Below are positions 1-13,200 of a DNA stretch of 64,000 bases, in pieces. This stretch comes from Anarhynchus alexandrinus. Taxonomy: Eukaryota > Chordata > Aves > Charadriiformes > Charadriidae. Location: the NCBI GenBank assembly GCA_008711295.1, contig VUYV01000158.1, positions 896,471 to 960,470 of the forward strand, given 5' to 3'. The translations under genes were made by a program, and so were the position numbers. The notes under the pieces are model-generated. The model was not told where the DNA came from. It did no database searches and saw only the letters and a list, made by a program, of their open reading frames with translations. Position 1 is the first letter of the stretch. The number at the start of each line of letters is the position of its first letter.

Positions 1-35
1 AAAACTTAAAAATTATACTTCGTATATGTACAATT

Positions 36-434
36 GAATCATAGAATCATAGAATGGTTAAGGTTGGAAAAGACCTTGAAGATCATCGAGTTCCAACCCC
101 CCTGCCATAGGCAGGGACACCTCCCACTAGACCAGGCTGCCCAAGGCCACGTCCAGCCTGGCCTTGAACACCTCCAGGGATGGGGCCTCAACAACCTCTC
201 TGGGCAACCTGTTCCAGTGCCTTACCACCTTTAAAGTGAAAAACCTTCTTCCTAATGTTTAATCTAAACCTGCCCTCTTCCAGTTTAAAGCCATTCCCCC
301 TCATCCTATCGCTACATGCCCTAGTAAAAAGCCCTTCCCCAGCTCTCCTGTAGGCCCCCTTTAGGTACTGGAAGGCCGCAATGAGATCTCCCCGGAGCCT
401 TCTCTTCTCCAGGCTGAACAGCCCCAACTCTCTT
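36..434 (-). mobile_element. CR1 LINE 3' fragment, reverse orientation
   Basis: On the minus strand this reads as the end of CR1 ORF2 followed by the 3' UTR. It starts at 434 with the segment encoding the [17 protein letters not shown] block and runs through a region translating as [19 protein letters not shown]. It ends at about 36 with GGTTGGAA...GATGATCTT-like sequence and ATTCTATGATTC units, seen on the plus strand as gaatcatagaatcatagaat. Such tails are typical of CR1 in birds and reptiles. The copy is 5'-truncated, as most CR1 insertions are, and carries scattered stops, so it is not a gene. Confidence 0.93.
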
Positions 435-1755
435 ATACACGAGTGGACAAAAGCCACTGCCTGTAACGCTCCCCCACCTATCGAAGCATCAATGACCCTG
501 CTAAGTCTTACCAGAGAGACAGTAGTTCTGCATTCTCCTGGTATATCTGATAGCTGTGGATCCAAAGAAAAACTCAGTCAGAGAAGCAAAGTTATTTTGT
601 TAACAGGTTTATTTTACAAAGCCTATGGTTTTGGACAGCTGCTTAGCAAAGCATGCAGTCCACATAAGTGCCTTCAGAAGATCAACTGCCCCTAGGAAAG
701 TTACCAGAAAGAGGTATCTGCTTGGCTCCTTCCTGACATGAGATCAGACCACCGTGAAGACCAGCTTCCAAACAGCTGCATATTGCTCTTAGGTATGATT
801 TCCAAATTCATAAAATAAATAATAATAGAGCCTGTATCTCAGCTGCTTTTTTTGTTGTTGCTGCTGTTTTCCTCCTCAGTCTTGTTCAGAGAATCAAGTT
901 AGTGCCAAGAAAAATCATATTATCTGTGCTTTGAAGCACTAGGGGATAATGAGATTTCTGCTTCCACAGGAATATGAACTCACATGGAAAAGAAATGCAA
1001 CAGGCAACAAAATACCATGTTCTGGACTGTCTTTGAACCACTGTATTGGTGATTGTGAAGCCAATGCAGCCATCCCAGCCAAATTTAGGACCCAGTCATT
1101 TTGTTAGATACTATTTAGAATTTCAAGCAATGGTCATGAAACCAAGAATTCCTTTGTGGGAACTGCCCGACGTACTTCAGAAAGCAGTCCCCTGCTGTTG
1201 TCAGACATGATGCTGTCACAAATGAGATGCTCTTCCATTTTGTGTTCTATCCTCATTTGGGTCTCACAGCAATCCTTCTGTGAGGAGTTTTCTTGCTGAG
1301 AGCAAGAGGAGAGAGTCCTTCTTGGCATCAGGAAAGTAATCAATTAAGATCACTGTTATGCTGGAAGTGGTCCAAACACTCAACCCATACGGCCCCCTGA
1401 ACACAGGAAAAGGATTTGTGCTGCCTGACCTCGAGGATACACCTCTACATACCTGTCATGCCATCTCAGGAGACATGGGAGATCAAAACCACCAACAGGA
1501 TAGGCTATTATCCTCCAGTCACACAAAGTAATTTGACAGTGACCATAACATTCCAAGGGATAGCAGCACACTTGCACGAAAGCAGTATTTGTGTACTCCC
1601 ACCAGGACAGCTCGCTAGCAGAGATCTTCTAGTGAAGCTCTGCATGACAGATTTTGCACACTCAACCTACTACAGAACTTGGTCTCTAAAAGTCACACCT
1701 ACTCTTTTACAGATATGAACATACTCAAGTGAGTCCACTGAGGGTCCGCAAAGAC
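435..1755. other. Non-coding stretch, partly LTR-like on the minus strand
   Basis: No coding exon is recognised. The first 500 bases, read on the minus strand, hold an AATAAA (plus-strand TTTATT near 609-614) and a following section that could be the R-U5 part of an old LTR, but I see no clear TG...CA ends or target duplication. The rest, to 1755, is unremarkable. Confidence 0.4.
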
Positions 1756-2130
1756 AATTAAGGTACTGGAGCACCTGTCATACAAGGAGAAGTTGAGAGA
1801 GCTGAGACTGCTCGGTCTAGAGAAGAAAAGGCTCAGGCTCAATGCGTATGGGTACCTGAGAAGAAGGTGTAAAACACAGAGCCAGATTCTTAGTGGTATC
1901 CACTGAAAGGGCAAGAGGCAACAGGCACAAATTGGAAAAAAGTACATTCAATTTAAACATGATTTTCATTTATTTGTTTTTAAACTGAGTGTGAACAAAC
2001 ACTGGAACATTTTGCCCAGAGAGGTCATAGAGTCTCCAGCCTTAGGGACAGTCAAAACATGACCTGACACAGCACTAAGCAATCTGCTCTAATTAACATC
2101 GCTCTGAGTAGAGGTCCTTTCTAAGCTCTG
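1756..2130 (+). mobile_element. Old, diverged CR1 LINE fragment
   Basis: The order of CR1 C-terminal blocks is recognisable. It opens with attaaggtactggagcacct and gagagctgagactgct, followed by a 'gagaagaaaaggctc' block, 'agggcaagaggcaacaggcacaaattgg', 'acactggaacattttgcccagagaggt' and 'gagtctccagcct'. Numerous substitutions and indels are present, and the reading frame is lost. The canonical 3' tail is almost gone, with only 'gtagaggtcctttct' left. Divergence is much higher than in the CR1 copies at 10 kb and 63 kb, so this is an older insertion. Confidence 0.8.
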
Positions 2131-4166
2131 TGAAGTATAAAATCCCTGTAGAGATGTACTTCTCTGGCGCAGGTAGGATTCCCCTAGTGGTGTGACACAC
2201 CTGAACCTGCTAAGAATCCACAAATCCCACAGATAGACTCATTGCTTTCGATTTCCCTCAGCAGAACGTGTTTGCAGAGACACTAAGAATTAAAAGCTAC
2301 TTGCTCTCATAAGAGCTGGAGTTTGATACATACTTTTCATATGCACAATCCATTTATTTCCTCCTTTGCTCCAGAATCCTGCACACCTAGTATTTCATAG
2401 TTAGGAGGAAAAATGTGCTCTGTTAGCATAAAAAGGTGAAGTCTGCAAGACACAGATACGCCACACAGTTATTAGTGAATGACTTTATTACCAGTGAACA
2501 GTGCAACGTACATATGGACAGCACATTTAGGTAATACCCGTTTTCTACTTAGTAACTTCCATTTCCCGAAGTGTACTGTAAAATGAGCAGACTTTCTGAG
2601 GTAGAAAATCTGCAGATCCAAAAGGACAGTAAGGCAAATCTTTTCTTCATCAGTCTGAATTTTGACTCTCATATATCCATCATAAAGGTAGCGCCATTTT
2701 AAAAACACTTGTTTTCCTCAGTGTTTCTTGCTCATCAGTAGTAAAGTAGCTCTACATAAACTTTTCTCTGTTGGTAAGCCTCACTAATTGTATAGATAAG
2801 GGAAAGGAAGGTAGTTCTAGGCCACCACAGGGAAAAAAAAAACCACCATTAAAAATCACTTTTCTCCATACTGCCCATTAATTAATTGCATGCTAATGCA
2901 TGTTAGTCTTAGTTTGCAGGTGTAACCAATTGCCAGTACAGTACTGTGACATGAAGTGGGCTTCAGCAGCATGTGCATAAATGCCATACATTTAAGGTAT
3001 AATCTTCCTTTTTCTTGTTTTGGACTTACCACAAGTCAAGGGGGCTTTCAGTTTTGTTGAGCGGCCACTACCAAAAAGGGAAAAGCCTCCTCAGCCTATG
3101 TCCCAAATAAATGGATAGTCCTGATAGTAAAGGGAAAGTAAAACAAGTCTCTGTAGACACAAGGCAACCTGCCACCCAATTCAGAGAAGCAAAACATAAT
3201 GCTGTTACTCAAGCTATGGCTATAATGATCCCATTCATTCCAGTTCTATCAGCATCATTCCTTTCTGAAATAATCCCAAGAGAAGCCCTGATTATACAAG
3301 GTAGTATCTTTGCTTTTAGTAGCTCAGTGTCTTACTTGGCAACATGTTTGATAGCCCACTTAGACTGGCAGTCTTATGCCTTATAACTACAAGTTTATTC
3401 TGCTTAGGAGATGAAAATTTAAAATCGTTCTTAAAGTATTGCACTTAGAAGATACAAAGACTTCTGCTACAAAGTTGCAGTCATAGTATTAGCTTTTAAA
3501 ATAAATGAGACAAAAGTAGATTAGCAGTGCAAATACATCATTTACATCCTTCCCCCTCCCCGCCCCAACACCCGTAGTCACCTGCGAGTCCCAAGATCAC
3601 CACCTCCAAAAATTAATATATTTCATTGGTTTTGCACCAACACAGCACGTATTTTCATTACACAAAACTTCCATTTGTATAAATTCAAATCTGTTGTTTC
3701 AGGAAATTCTTGAATACCTCATCTTACCCAGGAATGATAATGGCACCAGCGGTACAGCCCCTCCTCACGGTTCAGTGAATGGCAGTGAGAAGTTGGGTCC
3801 ACTAGAAGCTTTCCTGTCTCCCTGCCAAATACATGTGGTTTCTTGGTCCCTTTTCCCCAAAAGTTGCCAGTTATTAGTTTGTGATACAGGATCGTATTTA
3901 AGGCATTATAACAGACATAACCAAAGAAACTAATTTCAATTAATGCATTTCCATAATAAGATGAAAAGAAATCAGTTCACTGGATTAAAATAGTCCGAGT
4001 GAAAGCTGTTGATTAAGAGCCAATTAAAAAGCCATCTCCTTAGAAATAGTTACTAATGAGAAGTGAGGCACCTTAAGTTCGCAGCTGCTAGAGAAGCAGA
4101 CCTTTCCCACCACCACCTTTAATAAGGTCCACTTTAGAGTTGCTGGTCTCAGAATTTTGTGCTTTT
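2131..4166 (-). other. Probable 3' UTR and downstream flank of the SDR16C gene
   Basis: This follows the stop codon of the minus-strand SDR gene and has no recognisable coding exon. It is AT-rich. The best candidate 3' end is the minus-strand AATAAA at 2484-2489, which would give a 3' UTR of about 1.7 kb. The extent of the UTR is inferred; no transcript evidence is available here. Confidence 0.4.
2484..2489 (-). terminator. Candidate poly(A) signal (AATAAA) for the SDR16C gene
   Basis: The plus strand reads tttatt, i.e. AATAAA on the minus strand. It is followed within 40 bases by a GT-rich stretch (tgtgtggcgtatctgtgtc), as expected of a cleavage site. Other weaker candidates exist in the interval, so this assignment is tentative. 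Confidence 0.35.
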
Positions 4167-4260
4167 TCACTCCTTCTTCTCTCGACCTTTGAAGGTATCC
4201 ATGACATAGAGGTTTCCAAAATAGTCCGAAAAGAGAACAACTATTTTCACTGGTACGATA
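4167..4260 (-). CDS. SDR16C5: SDR16C gene, last coding exon and stop
   Basis: The acceptor CTTACAG precedes TATCGTACC. The exon has 94 coding nt including TGA at 4169-4167. It encodes [20 protein letters not shown] and then a basic tail ending KGREKKE. The pattern (P-K-hydrophobic-DY-G-MD-F-K) parallels the C-terminus of SDR16C5. The lysines near the end resemble an ER-retrieval tail but do not form a strict KKXX motif. Confidence 0.88.
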
Positions 4261-7200
4261 CTGTAAGGTAGGGGAGTTGGAGAAAAGGGAAAAAAAAAAA
4301 CAAAAAACAAAACAGACATCAGAAGAGTTGTGCAGTTTTATCACAGAATTAGTTTTATCTGGCTAATACTGGCAAAGACAGTATGCTCTCTAGAATATAG
4401 TACCATTGGCCCTCTCAAAATATCCATTACGCTCATTTGGCAGCCTGAGTTATTAGACTGATGAATTCCCCCGCCCGGCTTGCAACAGAATCCCAAGCGC
4501 TCTAATGCTGGGGACAAGACACCAGATAGGCAGTTACTGAGGAGCAGGCCCCATCTCTACAGCCCACAGTAAAACTGCACCCCAACAGGGTCAGCAAGTC
4601 ACAGTTAGACATTTCTGTCATTGTTCTCTGGGCCAAGGGTAGACCGAACCCTTAGAAACAAAAAAAGAAAACTCCAGAAATGTGCAGAACTTAATGAAAA
4701 TTACCACCACCAAGCAGAAGCCTGGTTTGTACTTTTAGTCAAAAACATAGCTCTGGACAGAAAAAAAAAAAAGAAAGCGAAAAAGAGGGAAATACTTACT
4801 GTTTCAAAGCGAAAAAGAAATAAAGACTGCGTGGTATCAGCAATATTTCTTGGTCCCGCCGAATAGCAGTCATTATCTTCTCAGCCACATACTCTGGCTC
4901 CAGAATGGGAAACAGCCTTGGCCACCTGGAAGACAAGATGTTTCTTACTATAATACAAATTGCTTTGGATTCACATTTTACTCAAATTAAGTCTCCATTT
5001 TGCCATTATTCAACTAAAAGAAGAAATAAATACCACAAATCCTAAGAACAACAGAACCTTCATTATGCTAGACAGTGAGCGGCCACTGTTATTTTCACTT
5101 TGTATGATCTCTCATGAGACAAATCCACATAGTCCTCATATTAAGATGCACTAGGCTTTTATTCGGCTCCTAAATTTGTCATTATACAAGCATACTGAGC
5201 AAAGCTATGCCACCGACTTCAGGAGGTGAATAGGGGTTTAGAAACCAGAGAGGACAACTGGAGCATTTGGCTTCTGCAGAGGAAAGGACGCCAATTAACG
5301 TTTCACGCCTCAGCTTAAATGAATAGTAAAGTACTGAGGGCTTTGCCATTTGGTTTGCCCAGTCACTGGATAGCTCTGCTAACACCCCTCTGAGGCCCTA
5401 AAAATAACACACGCAGAGAAAAGCCCAGCTCATGATTTTCATTAAGGAAAGGGGAGTACGTAACATGCTAAACGTGCACGTTGCATAAAAACCTCACAGG
5501 AGTTTACTCACTTGCTTCTGCAGCCATCAAACATCCCCGTGTTTATGGCGTAAGGACACACGGTTGTGGTTTTAACACCAGACTTGCCCAGAACTCTCAT
5601 CTCTAAATCAACTGACTCTGCAAAACCAACTGCTGCAAATTTACTTGCACAGTAATCTGTAAAATAAAGAAAACATTAATTGCAGTTAAACATTTTAATT
5701 TACTAATTAAACTTTACTAAACAGGTTCAGTGAGTCCTACTGCTGAACACATACACAGGAGCAGTAACAGCTTCTGACAGAGAACAGGTACAAAGTTACG
5801 CTCTACTAAGTAAACTAACTAGCCACAGGTCTTTTTACAGTATACAGCAGCAGCACTATAGTATAGAAATAATACATATATAGTATGATACAGACACAGT
5901 ATCTGCAGGAAATTACTGTCCAATAATAAAATACTTTACAGAGTAGGAACTGTTTCAGGATTAAGTTACTAATAAAATTTGCCTTTGATGTGATTCACTC
6001 CTTTTAATTTCCCTCTCAAGTCTGTTGTTCCAGACTGGCAGACAGAGGGCTTCTCATTGCATCCCTTCTATCACCTTTCCACGCTCTACTGAACAACAGC
6101 AAATGAAATTATCTTTTCATACAAGACCTTACCATGCACTAGCTTCTTATGCATCAAACTCAAGCTTTCCAGACTCTCTAATGTGGTTTCAACTTGACAC
6201 TCAATTTGTTTTCATTATCACTGCCTGGAAGTTACATTTCTTTTACTGCTACGTCACCTTATTTCATTTTCCTCCCCCTAGGCATACGTTTTCCAGAAAT
6301 GCCTTCTGAGTTTGCCCTAATCTCAACACTTTCTTGCCATATCTGTATGGGTTCTCTTGAATGAATCGCTGAAACACAGAGAACGCAAAATGAGATGTTG
6401 CACCTCTACCTCTGTACCACATCTGGATTTTAGTAGTTCTTTGAGTTAGGGAAACCTGTACAGGACTCTCCTTAGCTTGAGAACAGCCTTGGGAAACAAA
6501 ACAAACAAAAAAAAAAGTGTCCTATTCCCCACCAAATACCTGCAGGTTAACTTTAATAACACTGAAGTTTTCAGTTTCCAAAGTTCTATATGGCTCCTAG
6601 ATCCTCTAACCGCCTTGGCAGAAAAACCCGTTTCACAGCACTGCTGAGCATCTGGAAAACTCTTTTGAAAGGAATGGTCTATTTAAGGTCAGCTGGTTTG
6701 AAAGTATGACCATTTGCTTTACCTGTGCGCAAAGGCCCAGAAACTCAAAATTAGGATTTTTTTTTTCCCCCCCGTGAGTATTGATTGCAGTTTAAATCAA
6801 ATTAATTGTCTAAATGAACATTAGCTTTAATACACTACCTGCAAGACGATTGACTCCAATCATTCCCGCTGAGCTTGCAATACTAACCAAGTGTCCGTGG
6901 TTAGAGGCAATCATTGCTGGGAGGAAGGCTTTGTAAGTCTGCAATGTACATCAGAGTTGCAATGAAACATTTCACTAAGTAAGCTCTGTGCTATAATACT
7001 TTAAAGGTGCCTCCCTACAGCTTCCCCTGCTTCCATTATGGAAGGGAGGTGGGGGAAGGAGTTTGTTGTTTGAACTGTAACCTTCAACTACTATGGTGGG
7101 ACTTTCCAGGCCCCACCAGTACCTCCTTCTCCTCAACACCAAAGACAGATTGTAATTTACTGAAAGCTAAAGATATAGCTTCAGCTACTTGTTAAGTTTC

Positions 7201-10200
7201 TTTCAGCCTAAAGCTCAGCACTGCAGTGTTTCAAATCAGAATTGTTCCCTGCAAATTTTGTAAAATGGCAAAAATTTGAATTTTATGTCTTTCTTCAATT
7301 AAATTCATTTAATCTTTGTGATTAAAACTATTTATGAAGAAACTGGAGCATGTTTTAATATCCCCTTTGCAATTCTTTATGAGAAGAAAACCATATAGAT
7401 GACCTGCCTTCCCCAGAAGGAAGAAAAAGAAAATTAAGTTACTAATTCTGGACAAAAGCCCCACTTAATACTAAGAGCATTGTCTGAACACGTGGTATCT
7501 CTTACTGAAACTATCATAACCACAAAGCAACTAGAACACTAACAGAATTGAACACTTCGCTGCTACCAGAGCAGCAACTTTTAGGCTAGGCCTGCTTCAT
7601 GTCAATTAACATTGAGGGATTATAATGTATGACTGGCTTCAGAATTTATCAGATGGTAAAATTCAGTTCTTAAGAGCATTTCTAAATACAAAGCAGTTTT
7701 GCTTCCACCTACCTACCCCAGAAGTTCACACCCTGTCCTGGTTTGAGCGACACAGGACTAATTTATCTTCTAATACTTGTGAAGACTGCACTTTTAGAAG
7801 GCTCTAGTCTCTGAATTTGTGAAAATATTTACTTTACAGCCAGCTATGGGTGTGTGGGTCTCAAGGTCTCAGCATTTTCGAGCTCGCCAGGTGTAGGGAT
7901 GAGGAGGAGCAAGACCTGAGCACTTGACTGAGGCTGGCCAACAGGATTATTTCATACCATGAACGTCACATTCAATATAAATTAGAGGTTGTGTCTCTCC
8001 CTTGATGGCTGCCATCCTGAGAACTTCTTGCCCCAATGCTGGACCCCTGAGGCCTTCCCTTCCTCCTGAAGCCGTAACGCTCGCAGTGTCCGACATTTGC
8101 TGTCCATTGCTGGGAGCGCACAGCTTCCTACTGATAGAATTGGCGGAGTATAATCTTTGCATATTCTGTACTGGTATCGGGATCAATATTGGTTCTTTAG
8201 TGCTATTAATGTTAACTACCTAATCTTATTCTATTAAATCTGTTTATATTTCAACCCCTGGGTTTCCTTGTTTTTTACGCGGTGGGGAGGGGTCATCGGG
8301 TGACAGAATGATTGCTTAAGTGAATAAATTGCTATGGGTTTCTCAAACCATAACACACCTTTTTTTTTTTTTTTTATTTTACAGACTCCCAGGCATAGAA
8401 GGTAATTTCTTGTATCATTTCTGACTGAACTTACAAGGAACATCCTTGCATAGTTTCCTTAATTCCAAAAGACAAAATATACAATGAAAACATGTTAAAA
8501 GGATGTTTTATGATGTTGTATGTATATGCAAAGTACAGGTATTACCCAGAAGTGTGCCATTGTGTTCACTTCCATGGTTTTTTCCACAAGTGAATCTGGA
8601 GAATCAATAAACCTCTTCCCAGTTACAATACCAGCATTGTTGACTAGGATGCTAACGTCGCCAACTTCTTTTTTAACCTAAAACAAAAAGCCTCAAGATA
8701 TTATGCAATAAACACAAAACATGTTTTCCAAGTTTTATATATAAAACATGAGAAATAGAAATATCGAACATTTCAGCTAAGTTGAACTCATTATGCTTGT
8801 GACGGACCCAAACACCTCAGGTTCTTGCACATTCTCACCTGATGCCTTTTTAGAGCTGAGCTGGACTTTCTTTGCAGGTGTGGAGCCCCACAGCTCCACA
8901 CAGGCTTCTCTTTCAGCACCTCTGGTTCTTACTGTGACTGTTCCAGATAAGTATCTATTGCAGAGAGCTTAACTAACGCAGTAAGTATTTTGCTACAGTA
9001 AACCCATCTTAAAAACAATGAGCAATTCTTTTTGTGTTTACCAGAATCAGGTACATCAAATCTACGTGAGGGCTGCAATGCCTAAACTTTCACTTGCGAG
9101 GTTCCTTGCATTATACTCAAATCCTCTTGTGTTTTCCACAGAGGAACTTGAGCACAGCAGCAGTGCTGCCATACAACTTGAAGGCTGAAGCCAGCTTGCA
9201 CAGTGCTTGAGCCTTTTGATGAGCAGAAGGAAAACTGGATTCCCTGTTGGTAGCGTTAATTGCCTGCATCCCAATAGTCCACGGATCCATCTCTCCTACT
9301 GCACAGGGTAGCAGCTACTTAGTACCATCTTAATATTTCAGCTATTTCAAGATTCTTCATGCTGTTTTTTGCATGTTCCACTTCTCCTGACTGTGATTGA
9401 TAAACACCGACATGTACTACACAGTAGTTTTTCACCAGCAGTAACTTTACTCAAATTCCACAGCACACACATTAAACCACACTTCCGTAAAGCTTTCTGG
9501 GGGAGCAGATGGTGTTTTCTGCCCTAAATGTGTTGCAATTAGAATGGGCAAACGGTCACTTTTGATAAGAAGTATTCTTCGTACGCATAGTCAGTGAGAA
9601 AGACCACCTGTAAAATTTATTTTCCCCTCACAACCTTTTTATTTATTCAAATATCTTGACTACTTCGAGCAACTTCATAGGTCAAAAACTTAAGAGCTTA
9701 TCTTGCTAAACAAAAAGGGTTTTTTTACAAGTTTATTTCTCATGAAGACAGCCTGAAAGGACACCATGTCTCCATTGATATTAGCTCTCAGGGCAACACA
9801 AGAAATAAAAAACCTGTAGGAAAGGTAGTAGTTTGTTATGAAAATTAAACAAAAGATGTAGGGTTCTGAATAAAGGAAGACTGTAGAACACATGCATTCA
9901 CAGAAGGCAAAAGCCTTATGAGCTGCTGGGACTCATGGCGCAGAAGCTGGTTTCAAGTGTATTTGCTTCAATTCTAACACTGTACCAAGAATCCTTATGA
10001 TTCCCTGAAAGCAAGTTGGCTAAAGAATAATATTGACACATTTAGTTCAGTAAGTGGAAGACATGGTCCCTCACAACATGCTTCTCTCTAAATTGGAGAG
10101 AGATGGTTTTGATGGGTGGACTTTTTGGTGGATGAGGAATTGGTTGGTTGGTTGGTTGCAGCCAGAGGGTAGTGGTCAACGGCTCAATGTCCAAATGGCG

Positions 10201-13200
10201 TTCTGTGATAAGTGGTGTCCCTCAGGGGTTCGTACTGGAACCAGTATTGTTCAATATCTTCATCAATGACATAGACAGTGGGATCAAGTGCACCCTCAGC
10301 AAGTTTGCAGATGACACCAAGCCGAGTGGTGCGGCTGACACACCTGAGGGACAGGATGCCATCCAGAGGGACCTGGACAAGCACAAGAAGTCGGCCCATG
10401 TGAACTTCATGAGGTTCAATAAGGCCAAGTACAAGGTCCTGCACCTCGGTTGGGGCAACCCCCAGTATCAATACCAGCTGGGGGATGAAATGATTGAGAG
10501 CAGCCCAGCTAAGAAGAGCTTGGAGGTACTGGTGGATGAAAAGCTGGACATGAGCCAACAGTGAGCCCTCACGGCTCAGAAGGCCAACCGTATCCTGGGC
10601 TGCATCAAAAGAAGCGTGGCCAACAGGTCAAGGGAAGTGATTGTGCCCCTGTACTCCACACTGGTGAGACCCCACCTGGAGTACTGCATCCAGCTCGGGA
10701 GCCCTCAGCTCAGGAAAGACATGGAACTGTTGAAGCGGGTCCAGAGGAGGGCCACAAAAATAATCAGAGGGATGGAACACCTCTCCTGAGGACAGGCTGA
10801 GAGAGTTGGAGTTATTCAGCCTGGAGAAGAGAAGGCTCCAGGGAGACCTTATTGCAGCCTTTCAGAACTTAAAGGGGGCTTACAAGAAAGATGGGGACAA
10901 ACTTTTTAGCAGGGCCTGTTGTGATAGGACAAGCGGTAATGGGTTTAAACTATAAGAGGTTAGATTTAGACTAGAAATTAGGAAGAAATTATTTACTGTG
11001 AGGGTGGTGAAACACTGGCACAGGTTGTCCAGAGAGGTGGTAGATGCCCCATCCCTGGAAACACTCAAGGTCAGGTTGGCTCTGAGCAACCATATCTAGT
11101 CGAAGATGTCCCTGCTCATTGAGGGGTGAGTTGGACTAGATGACCTTTAAAGGTCCCTTTCAACCCAAACTATTTGATGATTCTAAGTATAGTTCTCATT
11201 TTAGCTCCAGACTGAGGACTTCCATGAAGAGACTCACTTGAGAGAGCAACCACAGGCCAGCTGACATCAACACATTATGCAAGCTCTCAAAAGGGGAATG
11301 AAAATATTTAATGCAGTATTTGAAGTACAGTTGATTAATCTGACCCCTCTGGGAAAAAGGAAGTTAGTGCTCTATGTGGTGTTTAATTCGCGATTTCCAG
11401 ATCAAGTGCTAAACATGTGCTGACCAATAGGTTTGGGAAAACGTGTTTTTATGCCATCTTGCCATACAGTTGCAGATCACAGAACCTCATTTCCTAATGG
11501 CATTTCCTTTGCAAGGTGCCTACAGTGACTGAAGAAAGCACAAGCAGACCGGGCAGACTAGGCTGTATAACAGTAAAGAATTAAAGGATAATTTACCACC
11601 TATCCTTTATTCTAGCTAAACTTCCTCATCCTCCTTAAACTTGTTCCAGTCTTGTCCATGTTTAACTAAGTGAGGGTTTAAAAAACAGAAAGCAGCCTTC
11701 ATAGGATATAGAGCCCCTCTCCACTGCAGTCATTGCTCACACATTCTTGTCTGTCTATTCACCTCTCAAAAAGTTGTCATGTAATGATTTACACATTTCT
11801 GAAGCAGCACCACATAATGTCCATAGGTAGCCTTAGACAAGTTGTTCTAGTCACCAACCTGAGTATGCACCCCTCATCACAAGTTAAAAATAGCACACAT
11901 TCAGATACATAAATGTAATCACTGCTAAATGATGCTTTAATACTGCCTCATATCAGATGATCTAGCAATTCTGGAAGCCTGGACCCCATATCTACCCTTT
12001 GGGGCAAGTAACAAATATCTTAATAAGTGGTCATGCTTCTTTTGTGCAAACGGAAGACAGACAGAGGTGGGTGATGTGGTACATACAGTTAATAACTTGG
12101 TGATTGGGGCATTCAGGTTAGACAGGAGAAGGGAAATAAGAACCAAACGTTGATCATCCCATTTCTAACTAGTGGCAAAAACCTGAACAATCTCCTCCTT
12201 TACCATCTGTCTCCACTCAGTCTTCCACGATGTATTTACACTTTGGATGGAATTCAAAGCAGATTCGAGTGCCTTCTTGCAACCCAGACAAATAATTCCA
12301 GCTTTACAACACCTCTGTTCATGCTGCTTCCCTAGTAACTAGATGTGGCATCTCTTTTCCTCAGCAAATTCAGTTTTAATTCCCTTCTCCTCTCAGCTCT
12401 CCCCTGTGCATGTCAGAGCCAAGACACTCAGCCCAGGCTTCCACACTCTGCTTTGAGGCCAAGTACAGAAGACCTTTACCAAGCCTTTTCCCTAGCTATT
12501 AAGTGGGGGGTGGGTGTAATGTCAACTTTCCAGAGCTCCAAAGGTCTCCGTTTGTACAGTACAGGAAAGTATGTTCCAGGTGTTTGTTTTAGGCCTAGGT
12601 AAGGCAAGAATTATGCAAACAGCTGATCTGGTTAAACATCTTTTTCAGGTATAAAAACTATTTCCTGATTGTTTCTGCATTTATATTTATGCTTTTAGAT
12701 TGAAGTTTAGTAGTGAGCAATTCCCATGATTCCTGAAAAGCATCCCAAAGTGTCTACGTTCTAGGAACCACAAACCCCTCCATAACAGCCTACAAGAGAT
12801 GGAAGAAAGCATTGATGAAATACCACCAGGAAATGTGCTTCTACTGTTGCTCCTCTGCACAGGAAAGAGGATTCTCAAAAAGGTGGAGAACTGGCTGCAA
12901 ACTGTCATCTTGACTAACAAGCAAGAAAAAACAGTGGATAAGCAGAAAAGTACCATGCAAGATTGATCCTGGGAGTAAATGTGAGCCCAGATGCAATTTT
13001 GCAACATGATAATGAGGAAAAGGCTTCTGTTTCCTCACAAGTAGGAGGATCAAAAAAAATGTAAGAGTTACTTCCACCTTTCAAAGCCATATATTCTTAA
13101 AGTTTAGATGAACTCGAGGGAGGAGTAGGTCAGAGAAGGCCACATTCCTTTAAGGGTTGGGTACTTCTGGAACAGGGACATTAGAAATAAATTTTAAGCT

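Noticed and set aside
3111..3386. 91-codon plus-strand frame with a hydrophobic middle
   Set aside because: It lies antisense in the probable SDR16C 3' UTR, has no recognisable domain, and its length is within chance for AT-balanced DNA.
10184..10558. 124-codon minus-strand frame
   Set aside because: It is the antisense shadow of the CR1 reverse-transcriptase region.
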